A DNA stretch of 64,000 nt from an uncultured Roseobacter sp. (GCF_947488185.1 NZ_CANKYM010000004.1:186001-250000); one strand, 5' to 3'; counted from the first letter of the stretch, positions 27,001 to 37,249 are shown. Translations and numbers: made by a program. The notes: generated by a model from the sequence alone, not told the origin.

Positions 27001-27837
27001 CTAATGCGCCATGAATACGGGCACTTTCGCATGCTCCAGCATTTCCCGTGTGGCGCCGCCCAGGATCGCCTCGCGGAAGCGGGAATGCCCGTAGCCGCCC
27101 ATGACCAGCATATCCGAATCCGTTTCCGTCACGTGGCGCTGCAGGCGCTCGCTCACACGGGCACCGCTGCGTGACATCACCTGGATGTCGCAGTTGACGC
27201 CGTGACGGGACAGCATAACGGCCAGCGCGCCGCCAGGGTCGGACCGGTCTGCCGCATGTTCCGGCGGGTCGATGATCGCGATATGAACTTCTGTCGCCGC
27301 AATCAGAAACGGCATGGCAGACCGTATGGCCCGCAGCGCCTCGGCACTCTCGTTCCAGCCGATTACAATGCGGGAGGGCACGGCAACCGGGTCCACATCG
27401 GGCATGACCAGCGTAGGGCAGGCTGCGTCAAACATCATCGCCTCTAGGATGAGGCTTTCCTCGCTGCTGCTGGTATCGCGGTAGGGCAGGGAAACGACGC
27501 AGAGGTCGGCAAAACGGGCGGTCTGCGACAAGGGCCGACCGGCATCCGCCAATGTTGCGACCGCTATCGCTGTGTTCCAGCGCAGCTTGCTCGTTTCCAG
27601 CCAGGCGTCGACTTCCTTGCGAACTTTTGCGCCTTTCTTATGCGCCTCTTCTAGGGCCGTTTGCACGATGAACGCATTTGCGCCAACTTCGTAGTAGTTG
27701 CTGCGTGATCGGTCCATACCGAGACACATGACATCAAGATGCGCATCCTGCGCTTCTGTCATGGCCGCAGCCTGTGCAAGTGCGGCCTCTTGCGCGTCAA
27801 AGGAGGTCATTGCGGTGAAAATGGTTTTGAACGACAT
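27001..27837 (-). CDS. Universal stress protein
   Basis: 278 residues, about two Usp-domain lengths. The N-terminal half is degenerate; the C-terminal half has the ATP-binding signature G-2x-G-9x-G(S/T) in GGYGHSRFREAILGGAT, then REMLEHAKVPVFMAH. Usp genes are often next to fnrL and cco in Rhodobacterales. The upstream region shared with ccoN holds FNR-like sites, so low-oxygen control is likely. Confidence 0.9.
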   Translation of the reverse strand: MSFKTIFTAMTSFDAQEAALAQAAAMTEAQDAHLDVMCLGMDRSRSNYYEVGANAFIVQTALEEAHKKGAKVRKEVDAWLETSKLRWNTAIAVATLADAGRPLSQTARFADLCVVSLPYRDTSSSEESLILEAMMFDAACPTLVMPDVDPVAVPSRIVIGWNESAEALRAIRSAMPFLIAATEVHIAIIDPPEHAADRSDPGGALAVMLSRHGVNCDIQVMSRSGARVSERLQRHVTETDSDMLVMGGYGHSRFREAILGGATREMLEHAKVPVFMAH

Positions 27838-27898
27838 CGCCAGGGTCCTTTCGAGAGGGTCTTCTCTTTCAACCTAGCCGCGTATTTCCCCTATCTCC

Positions 27899-27912
27899 TT
27901 GATCTTTGTCAG
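27899..27912. promoter_or_regulatory. Weak FNR-like site between usp and ccoN
   Basis: TTGATCTTTGTCAG: one perfect half-site (TTGAT) and a degraded one (GTCAG). Its centre lies about 68 bp from the usp start codon and 32 bp from the perfect box. Could serve the usp promoter. Confidence 0.4.
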
Positions 27913-27930
27913 GGTAAATCCTTTGGGGAG

Positions 27931-27944
27931 TTGATGCAGATCAA
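27931..27944. promoter_or_regulatory. Perfect FNR/FnrL box upstream of ccoN
   Basis: TTGATGCAGATCAA matches TTGAT-N4-ATCAA exactly. It is centred about 94 bp upstream of the ccoN start codon. FnrL activation of ccoNOQP is well established in Rhodobacter. Confidence 0.88.
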
Positions 27945-28031
27945 GGCGCGCGGAGACACTTCGCGCGACACCCGCATCACCAAGAACGTTCCCACGCATG
28001 CGTGGGGCTAACCGGAAGGGAACCCGGAGCA

Positions 28032-29645
28032 ATGAATACCGGAACACTAAACTACGTGAAGCTGGTGGTCCTGGCGCTCGCCACGCTGTTCACAATGATC
28101 GCGGCAAGCTACGCCCGCGATCTTGCCTATCAGGTCCACATGGTGATCTTCATGATCGTTGCGGCGGGGTTGTTTCTGACAACCCTGCGCGCCACCGATG
28201 AACCCGCCAAGCCAACACCGACAAATGAGTATTTCGACAGCGTCGTGCGTGCGGGCGTGATCGCCACCGCGTTCTGGGGTGTCGTCGGGTTTCTGGTGGG
28301 CGTGGTGATCGCCTTTCAGCTGGCATTTCCACAACTGAATTTCGCCTGGGCCGAAGGCTACGCGAACTTTGGCAGGTTACGCCCGCTGCACACCTCTGCG
28401 GTGATTTTTGCGTTTGGGGGCAACGCCCTGATCGCCACGTCCTTCTTCGTGGTGCAGCGGACCTCAGCCGCGCGGCTGTGGGGCGGCAACCTGGGGTGGT
28501 TCGTGTTCTGGGGCTATCAGCTCTTCATCGTTCTGGCCGCCACCGGCTACCTGCTGGGTGGCACGCAATCCAAGGAATACGCGGAGCCTGAGTGGTACGT
28601 CGACATCTGGCTGACCATCGTCTGGGTCGCTTATCTCGCCGTCTATCTCGGCACGATCATCAAGCGCAAAGAGCCGCATATCTATGTGGCCAACTGGTTC
28701 TTCCTGGCCTTCATCGTGACCGTGGCGATGCTGCATATCGTCAACAACATCTCGATCCCGGTCTCGATCTGGGGTTCGAAATCAGTGCAGGTCTTCTCGG
28801 GCGTGCAGGATGCGATGGTGCAGTGGTGGTATGGCCACAACGCGGTGGGCTTTTTCCTGACGGCGGGCTTTCTGGGCATGATGTACTACTTCGTGCCGAA
28901 GCAGGCGGAACGACCGGTTTTCAGCTATAAACTGTCGATCATCCACTTCTGGGCGCTGATCTTCCTCTATATCTGGGCCGGTCCGCACCACTTGCACTAC
29001 ACCGCGCTGCCGGATTGGGCATCGACGCTCGGCATGGTCTTCTCGATCATCCTGTGGATGCCCAGCTGGGGTGGGATGATCAACGGTCTGATGACGTTGC
29101 AAGGCGCCTGGGACAAGCTGCGCACCGACCCGGTGCTGCGGATGATGGTCACCAGCCTCGCCTTCTACGGCATGTCCACCTTCGAGGGGCCAATGATGTC
29201 GATCCGCTCGGTCAACTCGCTGTCGCATTACACCGACTGGACCATCGGGCACGTGCACTCCGGTGCGCTCGGCTGGAACGGTCTGATCACCTTCGGCGCG
29301 CTCTACTATCTGGTGCCTGTGCTGTGGAAACGCGAACGGCTCTACTCGCTGTCACTGGTCAGCTGGCACTTCTGGCTCGCCACCATCGGCATCGTGCTCT
29401 ACGCGGCGTCCATGTGGGTGACCGGCATCATGGAGGGCCTGATGTGGCGCGAAGTCGACGCAAACGGCTTCCTCGTGAACAGCTTTGCCGACACCGTCAG
29501 CGCGAAGTTCCCGATGTACGTGGTGCGCGGTCTGGGCGGGGTTCTGTTCCTCTCCGGTGCCATCATCATGTGCTACAATCTGTGGATGACTGTCCGCGCG
29601 GCCCCTGCCAAGGCGTCGCTCGGTACAGCTGTCCCTGCTGAATAA
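28032..29645 (+). CDS. ccoN: cbb3-type cytochrome c oxidase subunit I
   Basis: 537 residues from ATG 28032 (CCGGAGC upstream). Polytopic haem-copper oxidase subunit. Histidine ligands are visible in [12 protein letters not shown] (low-spin haem b), [12 protein letters not shown] (CuB), [13 protein letters not shown] (CuB His pair) and [13 protein letters not shown] (haem ligands). It reduces oxygen with high affinity at the inner membrane. First gene of ccoNOQP. Confidence 0.97.
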   Translation: MNTGTLNYVKLVVLALATLFTMIAASYARDLAYQVHMVIFMIVAAGLFLTTLRATDEPAKPTPTNEYFDSVVRAGVIATAFWGVVGFLVGVVIAFQLAFPQLNFAWAEGYANFGRLRPLHTSAVIFAFGGNALIATSFFVVQRTSAARLWGGNLGWFVFWGYQLFIVLAATGYLLGGTQSKEYAEPEWYVDIWLTIVWVAYLAVYLGTIIKRKEPHIYVANWFFLAFIVTVAMLHIVNNISIPVSIWGSKSVQVFSGVQDAMVQWWYGHNAVGFFLTAGFLGMMYYFVPKQAERPVFSYKLSIIHFWALIFLYIWAGPHHLHYTALPDWASTLGMVFSIILWMPSWGGMINGLMTLQGAWDKLRTDPVLRMMVTSLAFYGMSTFEGPMMSIRSVNSLSHYTDWTIGHVHSGALGWNGLITFGALYYLVPVLWKRERLYSLSLVSWHFWLATIGIVLYAASMWVTGIMEGLMWREVDANGFLVNSFADTVSAKFPMYVVRGLGGVLFLSGAIIMCYNLWMTVRAAPAKASLGTAVPAE

Positions 29646-29656
29646 GGAGGGGTGAA

Positions 29657-30382
29657 ATGTCGATCCTTTCAAAACACAAGCTCATCGAAACCAATGCCAC
29701 CCTGTTGCTGATCCTCAGCTTTCTGGTGGTGACCATCGGTGGGATCGTGCAGATCGTGCCGCTCTTCTACCTCGAAAACACCATCGAGAAAGTCGACGGC
29801 ATGCGGCCCTATTCGCCGCTGGAACTGACCGGGCGGGATATCTACGTGCGCGAAGGCTGCTATGTCTGCCACAGCCAGATGATCCGCCCGATGCGCGACG
29901 AGGTGGAACGCTATGGCCATTACTCGCTTGCCGCAGAGAGCATGTATGACCACCCGCACCAGTGGGGCTCCAAACGCACCGGGCCGGATCTGGCCCGGGT
30001 GGGCGGACGTTACTCCGACGATTGGCATATCGATCACCTGCGCGACCCGCAGTCCGTGGTGCCGGAGTCGATCATGCCAAAGTACGGCTTTCTGGAGCGC
30101 ACGCTGCTGGACGCCGAGCATGTACAGGACCTGCTGGAGACTCATGCCTTTGTGGGCGTGCCCTACACCGACGAGATGATCCAGTCGGCTGCAGCAGATT
30201 TCCGGGCGCAGGCCGATCCCGACAGCGACTATGACGACATGCTGGAACGCTATCCGGGCGCGCAGGTGCGCAACTTCGACGGCCAGCCGGGGATTTCCGA
30301 GGCCGACGCGCTGATCGCTTACCTGCAGATGCTGGGCACGCTGGTCGATTTCTCGACCTTCACCCCAGACGCAAGCCGCTAA
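29657..30382 (+). CDS. ccoO: cbb3-type oxidase mono-haem subunit II
   Basis: 241 residues. An N-terminal anchor ([19 protein letters not shown]) is followed by the c-type haem site CYVCHS at about 71-76, with [14 protein letters not shown] and the Met-bearing [12 protein letters not shown] motif. Strong AGGAGG site 11 bases after the ccoN stop. Passes electrons from CcoP toward CcoN. Confidence 0.97.
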   Translation: MSILSKHKLIETNATLLLILSFLVVTIGGIVQIVPLFYLENTIEKVDGMRPYSPLELTGRDIYVREGCYVCHSQMIRPMRDEVERYGHYSLAAESMYDHPHQWGSKRTGPDLARVGGRYSDDWHIDHLRDPQSVVPESIMPKYGFLERTLLDAEHVQDLLETHAFVGVPYTDEMIQSAAADFRAQADPDSDYDDMLERYPGAQVRNFDGQPGISEADALIAYLQMLGTLVDFSTFTPDASR

Positions 30383-30393
30383 AGGAGAGACCG

Positions 30394-30579
30394 ATGGAAA
30401 CCTACAGTCTCTTACGTGAATTCGCCGACAGCTGGATGCTGTTGCTGCTGTTCTGCGTCTTCGTTGGCATCTGGTTCTGGGTCATCCGGCCCGGTTCCAG
30501 CAAGACCCACCGTGACGCCGCGACCATGATTTTCCGAAACGACGAACGACCCGCCCCGGATAAGGAGGCACAGAAATGA
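30394..30579 (+). CDS. ccoQ: cbb3-type oxidase subunit CcoQ
   Basis: 61 residues, one transmembrane helix ([19 protein letters not shown]) followed by [19 protein letters not shown], the usual CcoQ form. CcoQ stabilises the complex. Its stop overlaps the ccoP start (ATGA). Confidence 0.93.
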   Translation: METYSLLREFADSWMLLLLFCVFVGIWFWVIRPGSSKTHRDAATMIFRNDERPAPDKEAQK

Positions 30580-31439
30580 GCAAAGTTCCCCCAAAACAAG
30601 AGGGCGATCCGAACACCACCGGCCACAGCTGGGACGGGATCGAGGAATTTGACAACCCGATGCCACGCTGGTGGCTGTGGACCTTTTACGCCACCATCGT
30701 CTGGGGCGTGGCCTATACCATCGCCTATCCCGCGTGGCCGCTGGTCTCCTCTGCCACCGCCGGTCTGCTGGGCTATTCCACCCGGGGCGAGGTGGCCGCC
30801 GAAATCAATGCGGTCGAAGAAGCCAACGCTGGGATCAATGCGCAACTGGCGTCGGCAGAACTGACCGAGATTTCCGCAGATGCCACATTGAACAGCTATG
30901 CGGTGTCGTCCGGGGCTGCGGTTTTCCGTACCTGGTGCGCGCAGTGTCACGGGTCGGGTGCAGCTGGTTTTGTCGGCTACCCGAACCTGCTCGACGATGA
31001 CTGGCTCTGGGGGGGCGATATCGAGGCCATTCACACCACCATCGCGCATGGCATCCGCAACGAGGAAGACCCCGATGCACGGTACTCCGAAATGCCCGCC
31101 TATGGTGAGATTTTCGAACCGGAGGAAATCACCCAGGTGGTCAACTATGTCATGTCGCTGTCGGGCGATGCGTTTGATCCCGCGCTGGCAGAGCCGGGGG
31201 CCGAGCTTTTTGCGGACAACTGCGCGGCCTGCCATGGCGACAACGGTCTTGGAAATGTCGATCTCGGGGCACCGAATCTCGCCGATGCCATCTGGCTCTA
31301 TGGCGGTGACGAAGAGACCCTGACCGAGACTGTGACCTATAGCCGCTATGGCGTCATGCCACCTTGGACACAGCGTTTGACCGAGGCACAGATCAGGGCG
31401 GTGGCACTCTACGTGCACCAACTTGGCGGGGGCGAATAA
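30576..31439 (+). CDS. ccoP: cbb3-type oxidase di-haem subunit III
   Basis: 287 residues. [19 protein letters not shown] is the hallmark FixP/CcoP N-terminus, before one membrane helix. Two class I cytochrome c domains carry CAQCHGSG (about 125) and CAACHGDN (about 216). It accepts electrons from soluble or membrane cytochromes. Last structural gene of ccoNOQP. Confidence 0.97.
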   Translation: MSKVPPKQEGDPNTTGHSWDGIEEFDNPMPRWWLWTFYATIVWGVAYTIAYPAWPLVSSATAGLLGYSTRGEVAAEINAVEEANAGINAQLASAELTEISADATLNSYAVSSGAAVFRTWCAQCHGSGAAGFVGYPNLLDDDWLWGGDIEAIHTTIAHGIRNEEDPDARYSEMPAYGEIFEPEEITQVVNYVMSLSGDAFDPALAEPGAELFADNCAACHGDNGLGNVDLGAPNLADAIWLYGGDEETLTETVTYSRYGVMPPWTQRLTEAQIRAVALYVHQLGGGE

Positions 31440-31450
31440 TCCCCGCCGGA

Positions 31451-31496
31451 CAGGGCCGGGTTTGTGGTATGGTGTCACAAATACGCTCCGGCCCTG
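31451..31496. repeat. Nested inverted repeat between ccoP and ccoG
   Basis: Outer arms CAGGGCCGG (31451-31459) and CCGGCCCTG (31488-31496) are perfectly complementary. Inside them TTTGTG (31461-31466) and CACAAA (31476-31481) form a second perfect stem. The fold separates oxidase structural genes from assembly genes and may limit read-through or protect the 3' end of the ccoNOQP message. No T run follows. Confidence 0.6.
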
Positions 31497-31527
31497 ACTG
31501 CATCTGATGAAACCCGCAAGGACCGTC

Positions 31528-32961
31528 GTGACAGATCAAGCGCAACCTCCCAGCCTCTACGCCGCCCGCGAACCCATCTTCCCGCGCCGCGTTTCCGGCC
31601 GTTTCAGAAACCTCAAATGGGTGATCCTCGCGGTCACCCTTGGCATCTACTACCTTGTCCCGTGGATCAGGTGGGACAGGGGCCCGAGCCTGCCGGATCA
31701 GGCGGTGCTGCTCGATCTGGCCAACCGCCGGTTCTATTTCTTCTGGATCGAAATCTGGAGCCATGAGTTTTATTTCGTGGCCGGGCTGCTGATCATGGCC
31801 GGGCTTGGATTGTTCCTCTTTACCTCCGCGCTGGGACGCGTCTGGTGCGGTTATGCCTGCCCGCAGACGGTCTGGACCGACCTTTTCATTCTGGTCGAAC
31901 GCTGGGTTGAAGGCGACCGCAACGCGCGCCTGCGCCTGCACCGCCAGCAAAAAATGGACGTCCGTAAGATACGGCTGCGCGTGACCAAATGGGTGCTTTG
32001 GCTGCTGATTGCCGTGGCCACCGGGGGTGCCTGGGTCTTCTATTTCGCCGATGCGCCAACCCTGTTTGTCGAGCTCTTTACCGGACAGGCCCATGCTGTA
32101 GCTTACATCACCGTTGCCTTTCTGACGGCCACGACCTTTGTCTTTGGCGGGTTTATGCGGGAGCAGATCTGCATCTATGCCTGCCCCTGGCCGCGTATTC
32201 AGGCCGCGATGATGGACGAAGACACGCTGACCGTTGCCTATCGCGACTGGCGGGGAGAGCCGCGCAAACACAGTCAGGAAGCCAAGACCGAGCCCATGGG
32301 CGACTGTATCGACTGCATGGCCTGCGTGAATGTCTGCCCGATGGGGATCGACATCCGTGACGGCCAGCAGCTGGAGTGCATTACCTGTGCGTTGTGCATC
32401 GATGCCTGCGACGATGTCATGGAACGTATCGGCAAACCGCGGGGTCTGATCGACTACATCGCATTGGCGGACGAAACCCGCGAACGCGAAGGCCATGCGC
32501 CGCGTGCGATCTGGCGGCATGTGTTCCGACCCCGCACGCTGCTCTACACCGCCCTCTGGGGCGGCGTTGGCCTTGCCCTGATCGTGGCGCTTTTCATTCG
32601 GGCAGATATCGAGATGACGGTTGCCCCCATCCGCAACCCGACTTTTGTCACCCTGTCGGATGGATCGATCCGTAATACCTATGACATCCGCTTGCGCAAC
32701 AAGAACAACGAGGAGCGCCTGTTCCGGGTCTTTGTCAAAGGCAATCCGGCGCTACGTGTTCAGCTGGAAGGCACGCCTTACGCCTCGGTGACCGTGCCCA
32801 CGGATACCTCGCTGCTGCAGCGGGTCTACGTGATCGCGCCGCCCGGATCAGACCCGGCAGAGGCGGCCCGGACGGATCTGCGGTTCTGGGTCGAAGATCT
32901 CAGCAACGGTGACCGCGCCTACAAGGACAGCAGCTTCAGCGGCAAAGGAGAGGCCCAATGA
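31528..32961 (+). CDS. ccoG: cbb3 oxidase accessory protein CcoG (RdxB/FixG)
   Basis: 477 residues from GTG 31528, which has AAGGA 5 bases upstream; ATG 31507 in frame adds 7 residues but lacks a site. Polyferredoxin with several membrane helices. Cys motifs: CGYACPQTVW, CIYACPWP, then two 4Fe-4S sets in CIDCMACVNVCP and CITCALCIDACD. A C-terminal Ig-like FixG domain follows. CcoG is a cupric reductase aiding copper delivery to cbb3 oxidase. Confidence 0.95.
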   Translation: MTDQAQPPSLYAAREPIFPRRVSGRFRNLKWVILAVTLGIYYLVPWIRWDRGPSLPDQAVLLDLANRRFYFFWIEIWSHEFYFVAGLLIMAGLGLFLFTSALGRVWCGYACPQTVWTDLFILVERWVEGDRNARLRLHRQQKMDVRKIRLRVTKWVLWLLIAVATGGAWVFYFADAPTLFVELFTGQAHAVAYITVAFLTATTFVFGGFMREQICIYACPWPRIQAAMMDEDTLTVAYRDWRGEPRKHSQEAKTEPMGDCIDCMACVNVCPMGIDIRDGQQLECITCALCIDACDDVMERIGKPRGLIDYIALADETREREGHAPRAIWRHVFRPRTLLYTALWGGVGLALIVALFIRADIEMTVAPIRNPTFVTLSDGSIRNTYDIRLRNKNNEERLFRVFVKGNPALRVQLEGTPYASVTVPTDTSLLQRVYVIAPPGSDPAEAARTDLRFWVEDLSNGDRAYKDSSFSGKGEAQ

Positions 32962-33431
32962 CCACGACATCCAGACCTTTGACCGGGCGTCATGTTGCAA
33001 TGATTTTTGTCATCGGGTTTTCCATAATCATCAGCGTCAACCTGCTGCTCGCCTATAGTGCGATCAGCACCTTTCCCGGGCTGGAAGTGAAGAACTCCTA
33101 CGTCGCCAGCCAGACGTTCGATAAAAACCGCACGGCCCAGACAGCCCTGGGCTGGTCCGTGCTGGCGCAGGCGCGTGGCGACGAGGTTGTCCTTTCGATT
33201 ACCGACGCTCAGGGCGCGCCGGTCGAGGTGGCTTCCCTGGAGGCCACATTGGGGCGCGCCACCCATGTGCGGGATGACCAGACACCGGCGTTTGTGTTCG
33301 ACGGTAGCCGCTATGTGGCACCGGCACGGCTTGCGGCCGGGAACTGGAACCTGCGCATGAAGGCGTTGGCCGATGACGGCACCGTCTTTCAGCAGCGGGT
33401 GATCCTGCATATTCCCAAAGGCGCGGAGTGA
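32958..33431 (+). CDS. ccoH: cbb3 oxidase assembly protein CcoH (FixH)
   Basis: 157 residues: one N-terminal membrane helix (GRHVAMIFVIGFSIIISVNL) and a periplasmic FixH domain with AYSAISTFPGLEVKNSYVAS. Required for stable cbb3 assembly. Starts within the ccoG stop (ATGA) and ends within the ccoI GTG start. Confidence 0.94.
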   Translation: MTTTSRPLTGRHVAMIFVIGFSIIISVNLLLAYSAISTFPGLEVKNSYVASQTFDKNRTAQTALGWSVLAQARGDEVVLSITDAQGAPVEVASLEATLGRATHVRDDQTPAFVFDGSRYVAPARLAAGNWNLRMKALADDGTVFQQRVILHIPKGAE

Positions 33432-35617
33432 GCGCGCTGAGCACAAATAGCCCGGCCGCCTGTCCGGGGTGTCTGGCCGGACCGCCAGAGCCGGTCTCGG
33501 CGCCGCCTGGGGATGCGCGACTGATGCTGTCTTTGCCCATGATCCACTGTCAGGCCTGCATCGCCAGGGTGGAGGCGGCACTGGATGCCCATCCCGGGAT
33601 CAAATCAGCGCGGGTGAACCTGACCCTCAAACGTGCCCTGATCGACGCGGAGCCGGAGGTGAAGGCGGTAGAACTCGTCACGGTTCTGGAAAAGGAAGGG
33701 TTCGAAGCACACGAGCTTGACCCCGGCGCGCTGAACGACACCGCAACCCGCAATGCCAGCAAGGATCTGTTGATGCGCCTGGCCGTCGCCGGGTTTGCGT
33801 CCATGAATGTCATGCTGCTGTCTGTCGCCGTCTGGTCGGGGGCCGCCGACGCCACACGCGATCTCTTTCATTGGATTTCCGCCGCAATTGCCTTGCCCGC
33901 AATTTCGTTTTCGGCGCAGCCCTTTTTCCGTAATGCGTGGAGTGCCTTGCGCGCGGGACAGCTGAACATGGATGTGCCCATCAGCCTGGCCATCGTGCTG
34001 GCGCTGGTGACCTCGCTTTGGGAAACATGGCTTTCCGGCCACCATGCCTACTTTGACGCTGCCCTGACGCTGACGTTTTTCCTGCTGGCCGGGCGCTGGC
34101 TCGATGCGCGCGCCCGTTCCGCCGCCCGTTCCGCCGCCGAAGAGCTGACGGCGTTGGAGGTGCCGCGGGCCATGCGTATGGCGGCGGACGGACCTGTCGA
34201 GGTGCCCGTTGCCGACTTGCGCATGGACGATCATGTCCTGATCCGCCCGGGCGCCCGTGCCCCCGTGGACGGTATCATCATCGACGGCCGGTCGGAGATT
34301 GACCGCGCCATGCTCACTGGTGAAACCCTACCGGAAGTGCGTGATGTCGGCGACCCCATCAGCGCGGGCGAGGTGAACCTGACGGGTCCGTTGACTCTGC
34401 AGGCGACCGCTGTGGGGCAAGAGACATCGCTGCACCGCATGGCCGCCTTGGTGGCCGTCGCGGAAAGTGGTCGGTCGCGGTACACCTCCTTGGCGGATCG
34501 GGCGGCGAAACTCTACGCGCCCGGGGTGCACATCCTGTCTGCCCTGGCCTTTTTGGGCTGGTTGATCTGGTCCGGTGACATGCGCGTTTCGCTGAACATC
34601 GCCGCCGCCGTCTTGATCATCACCTGTCCTTGTGCGCTCGGTCTTGCGGTTCCGGCGGTCACAACGGCTGCATCCGGCAGGTTGTTCGGCAAGGGGCTGT
34701 TGATCAAGAATGCAACGGCCCTGGAACGTCTGGCTGAGGCGGACACGGTGGTTTTCGACAAGACCGGCACCCTGACCACTGGCAAGCCGAAGATCATAAA
34801 CTGGGGACAGCTTACAAATGCGCAGAAATCTGTGGCATTTGGGCTTGCCGAGGGATCTGCACATCCGCTTTCGCGTGCGATTGCCGGGATGGCACGCACT
34901 GAAAATCAAGCGCCGGCCGATGTGACTGAGATTTTTGAAAAACCGGGTTTCGGAACCCAGGCGCTGCTGGACAATCAGGCAGTGCGGCTGGGACGCCCCG
35001 ACTGGATCGGGGTGACACCTCCCGATGACAGCATTTGCGCCGCACTGGATATGGGCGATGGAGCGCCTGTGCTCTTGACCTTCACGGACGCCCCGCGGCA
35101 AGGGGCGGTTGAGGCAATCGCGGGCCTGCGGGCTCAGGGCGTTGATGTGATCCTGTTGTCTGGCGACCGTGCCCCTGCCGTGGCCAGCTTTGCCGCCGGG
35201 CTAAAGATCGACGAATGGCACGCGGCCATGTTGCCGGACGCCAAGGCGCATTTTGTTGCCAAGCTGAGGGATGAGGGGCGGCATGTGCTAATGGTTGGCG
35301 ACGGCCTGAACGACACAGCCGCCTTGGCCACGGCCCATGTGTCGATCAGCCCGGCGCAAGCGCTGGATGCTGCGCGTGCGGCGTCGGACATGGTGCTGCT
35401 TGGGCAGAACCTGGAACCGATTGCTGATGCTTTGGCGGTTGCTCGACAGGCCACGCGGCGCATTCGCGAGAACTTCCAGATTGCCACGCTCTACAACATC
35501 GTGGCCGTGCCGCTGGCCGTGGCGGGTCTTGCCACACCCCTGATTGCGGCGCTGGCCATGTCGACCTCGTCGATCACTGTGTCCTTGAATGCGCTGCGGG
35601 TCAGGGGGCGTGGATGA
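33428..35617 (+). CDS. ccoI: Copper-translocating P-type ATPase CcoI (FixI)
   Basis: 729 residues from GTG 33428. N-terminal CPGCLAGPPE motif, then a heavy-metal-associated domain with HCQAC. P1B-ATPase core: membrane motif CPCALGLAVP (about 400), phosphorylation loop DKTGTLT (about 443), hinge GDGLNDTAAL (about 625). It exports copper to the periplasmic side for the CuB centre of CcoN. Coupled to ccoH and ccoS by overlaps. Confidence 0.96.
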   Translation: MSALSTNSPAACPGCLAGPPEPVSAPPGDARLMLSLPMIHCQACIARVEAALDAHPGIKSARVNLTLKRALIDAEPEVKAVELVTVLEKEGFEAHELDPGALNDTATRNASKDLLMRLAVAGFASMNVMLLSVAVWSGAADATRDLFHWISAAIALPAISFSAQPFFRNAWSALRAGQLNMDVPISLAIVLALVTSLWETWLSGHHAYFDAALTLTFFLLAGRWLDARARSAARSAAEELTALEVPRAMRMAADGPVEVPVADLRMDDHVLIRPGARAPVDGIIIDGRSEIDRAMLTGETLPEVRDVGDPISAGEVNLTGPLTLQATAVGQETSLHRMAALVAVAESGRSRYTSLADRAAKLYAPGVHILSALAFLGWLIWSGDMRVSLNIAAAVLIITCPCALGLAVPAVTTAASGRLFGKGLLIKNATALERLAEADTVVFDKTGTLTTGKPKIINWGQLTNAQKSVAFGLAEGSAHPLSRAIAGMARTENQAPADVTEIFEKPGFGTQALLDNQAVRLGRPDWIGVTPPDDSICAALDMGDGAPVLLTFTDAPRQGAVEAIAGLRAQGVDVILLSGDRAPAVASFAAGLKIDEWHAAMLPDAKAHFVAKLRDEGRHVLMVGDGLNDTAALATAHVSISPAQALDAARAASDMVLLGQNLEPIADALAVARQATRRIRENFQIATLYNIVAVPLAVAGLATPLIAALAMSTSSITVSLNALRVRGRG

Positions 35618-35772
35618 ACGTTCTTGCCTATCTGATCCCGATTTCACTGATCCTGGGGGGTCTGGGTCTGGTCGGATTTCTCTACACCTTGAAGTCCCGT
35701 CAGTACGACGATCCAGAAGGCGACAGTCGACGCATCCTCAGTGACAAATGGGACGATCACCCCAAAGAGTAG
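35614..35772 (+). CDS. ccoS: cbb3 oxidase maturation protein CcoS (FixS)
   Basis: 52 residues starting MNVLAYLIPISLILGGLGLV. One membrane helix is followed by the FLYTLKSRQYDDPEGDSRRI signature of CcoS. The ATG overlaps the ccoI stop (ATGA). Closes the ccoGHIS operon and ends 10 bases before the convergent carboxypeptidase gene. Confidence 0.94.
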   Translation: MNVLAYLIPISLILGGLGLVGFLYTLKSRQYDDPEGDSRRILSDKWDDHPKE

Positions 35773-35782
35773 CGGTGGCCCC

Positions 35783-37249
35783 TTAGGAAGCGGGGCCGAC
35801 CATCAAGCAACTGATATTGCGGGCGGTAAGGCGACGACAGGCGAGGTCTGCACTGTCACGCGTCATTCCGAGGAAGTTTGCGTCAAAGCCCGTTGGCTTC
35901 TTTACCACCTTGCGCAGCGTGCCTTCGAGCGTGGTCATTTCCGCAAGCGCAGTGGTGACAAGCGCGCGTTCCGCGTTGTAGCGGCTGTTGTAGCGCCCCA
36001 CATTCACGCCCCATTGATGTCCGCCGGATGTGGAGAGCCGCGTTACGACTTCGTTCTCTGGCGGCGTTTCGGTCGCCAGGGCAAGCACGGTACTGCCGGG
36101 GCGCATGGCCGGGCGCAGGGTCGCTGCGGCAAGGCTGCTGTTCGACGCGACAATTGTCTGAACAGGTGGGGTTTCTGCTTCTACTGGCACCTCCTGTGCC
36201 GCGACAAGCGCCATCTGAATGTCAGAGGAAAGCACACCACTGGCGCTGGCCTGCGCTGCTGCAGGGGGCGGTGCCGCTGGTGTGACAACTGCCGCAGCGG
36301 CCAACTGAGTGCCGGCGCGCAGGCGCGGACGCAGGCTGGTCCGGGTGATGCCGCTGACGCGGACGGTTTTTCCTGCGCCACCGGGCACGTAAGCTGGCTT
36401 CTTTGGCTTTTGAAGGGCGACACGCGTCGGCGCCCGCTTGAAGCCCATATCAAGCAGCTCTGCCACGCGTGCATTCCGAGCACTGGTGGACGTGCCGCCG
36501 AAGACGGTGGCGATGATGCGTTCACGGCCTCGCTCTGCAGAAGCCACAAGATTGAACCCTGCCGCGCGTGTATAGCCGGTTTTGATGCCGTCAGCGCCGC
36601 GGTAGGCGCCCAGCAGGCGACGGTTTGTGTTCGCGACTTCGCGCACACCGGCATTGGTGGAGCGGCGCGAGAAGAGATTATAGTATTCCGGATAGTCGTA
36701 GAGCACGTGGCGCCCAAGGATCGACATATCCCGCGCTGTCGACAAGTGACCGGATTCGGTCAGCCCGTGGGCGTTCTTGAAGGTCGTGCGGGTCATGCCC
36801 AACGCCTTGGCGGTGCGGTTCATCCGACGCGCAAAGGCGGCCTCCGACCCCTCAAGCGCCTCGCCGATGGCCGTGGCGGCATCATTGGCGGATTTGACGG
36901 CAGCGGCGCGGATCAGGTAGCGAAAGGCAATGCGCTGGCCAGATTTCAACCCCAGTTTGGAAGGGGGTTCCGATGCAGCAAAGCGCGAAATCTTGACTTT
37001 GGTGTCGAGGGAAATTTCGCCCCGCTCGACTGCCTGAAACGCGATGTAGAGCGTCATCATCTTGGTCAGCGATGCCGGGTGAAGCCGGGTGTCCGCGTTG
37101 CGCGAGTGCAGGACTTTGCCAGACCTCGCGTCCATCACATATGCTGCGTAGGGAGCAGCTGCCGCGCTGAGGGGAAGAACCACCAACAACCACAGAGCTG
37201 CGAGTAAAAATAGCCCGTAACGGGCCGGCATCGCGCGCCGAACCTTCAT
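35783..37249 (-). CDS. D-alanyl-D-alanine carboxypeptidase with SPOR domain
   Basis: 488 residues. Signal peptide (GLFLLAALWLLVVLPLSAAAA), then the peptidase S11 domain with the penicillin-binding triad: SLTK (about 59-62), SAN (about 119-121) and KTG (about 224). An Ala/Pro-rich linker leads to a C-terminal SPOR-like domain (HQWGVNVGRYNSRYNAERAL) of about 75 residues that would bind denuded glycan strands at the septum. It trims D-Ala from peptidoglycan stem peptides. Confidence 0.95.
   Translation of the reverse strand: MKVRRAMPARYGLFLLAALWLLVVLPLSAAAAPYAAYVMDARSGKVLHSRNADTRLHPASLTKMMTLYIAFQAVERGEISLDTKVKISRFAASEPPSKLGLKSGQRIAFRYLIRAAAVKSANDAATAIGEALEGSEAAFARRMNRTAKALGMTRTTFKNAHGLTESGHLSTARDMSILGRHVLYDYPEYYNLFSRRSTNAGVREVANTNRRLLGAYRGADGIKTGYTRAAGFNLVASAERGRERIIATVFGGTSTSARNARVAELLDMGFKRAPTRVALQKPKKPAYVPGGAGKTVRVSGITRTSLRPRLRAGTQLAAAAVVTPAAPPPAAAQASASGVLSSDIQMALVAAQEVPVEAETPPVQTIVASNSSLAAATLRPAMRPGSTVLALATETPPENEVVTRLSTSGGHQWGVNVGRYNSRYNAERALVTTALAEMTTLEGTLRKVVKKPTGFDANFLGMTRDSADLACRRLTARNISCLMVGPAS

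Noticed and set aside
31393..32520. A 375-codon minus-strand frame opposite ccoG
   Set aside because: Shadow of a confidently assigned cco gene.
35741..37207. A 488-codon plus-strand frame opposite the D,D-carboxypeptidase
   Set aside because: It mirrors the real gene and is rich in Cys, Arg and Gly with no fold; the minus-strand frame has signal peptide and SxxK/SxN/KTG motifs.
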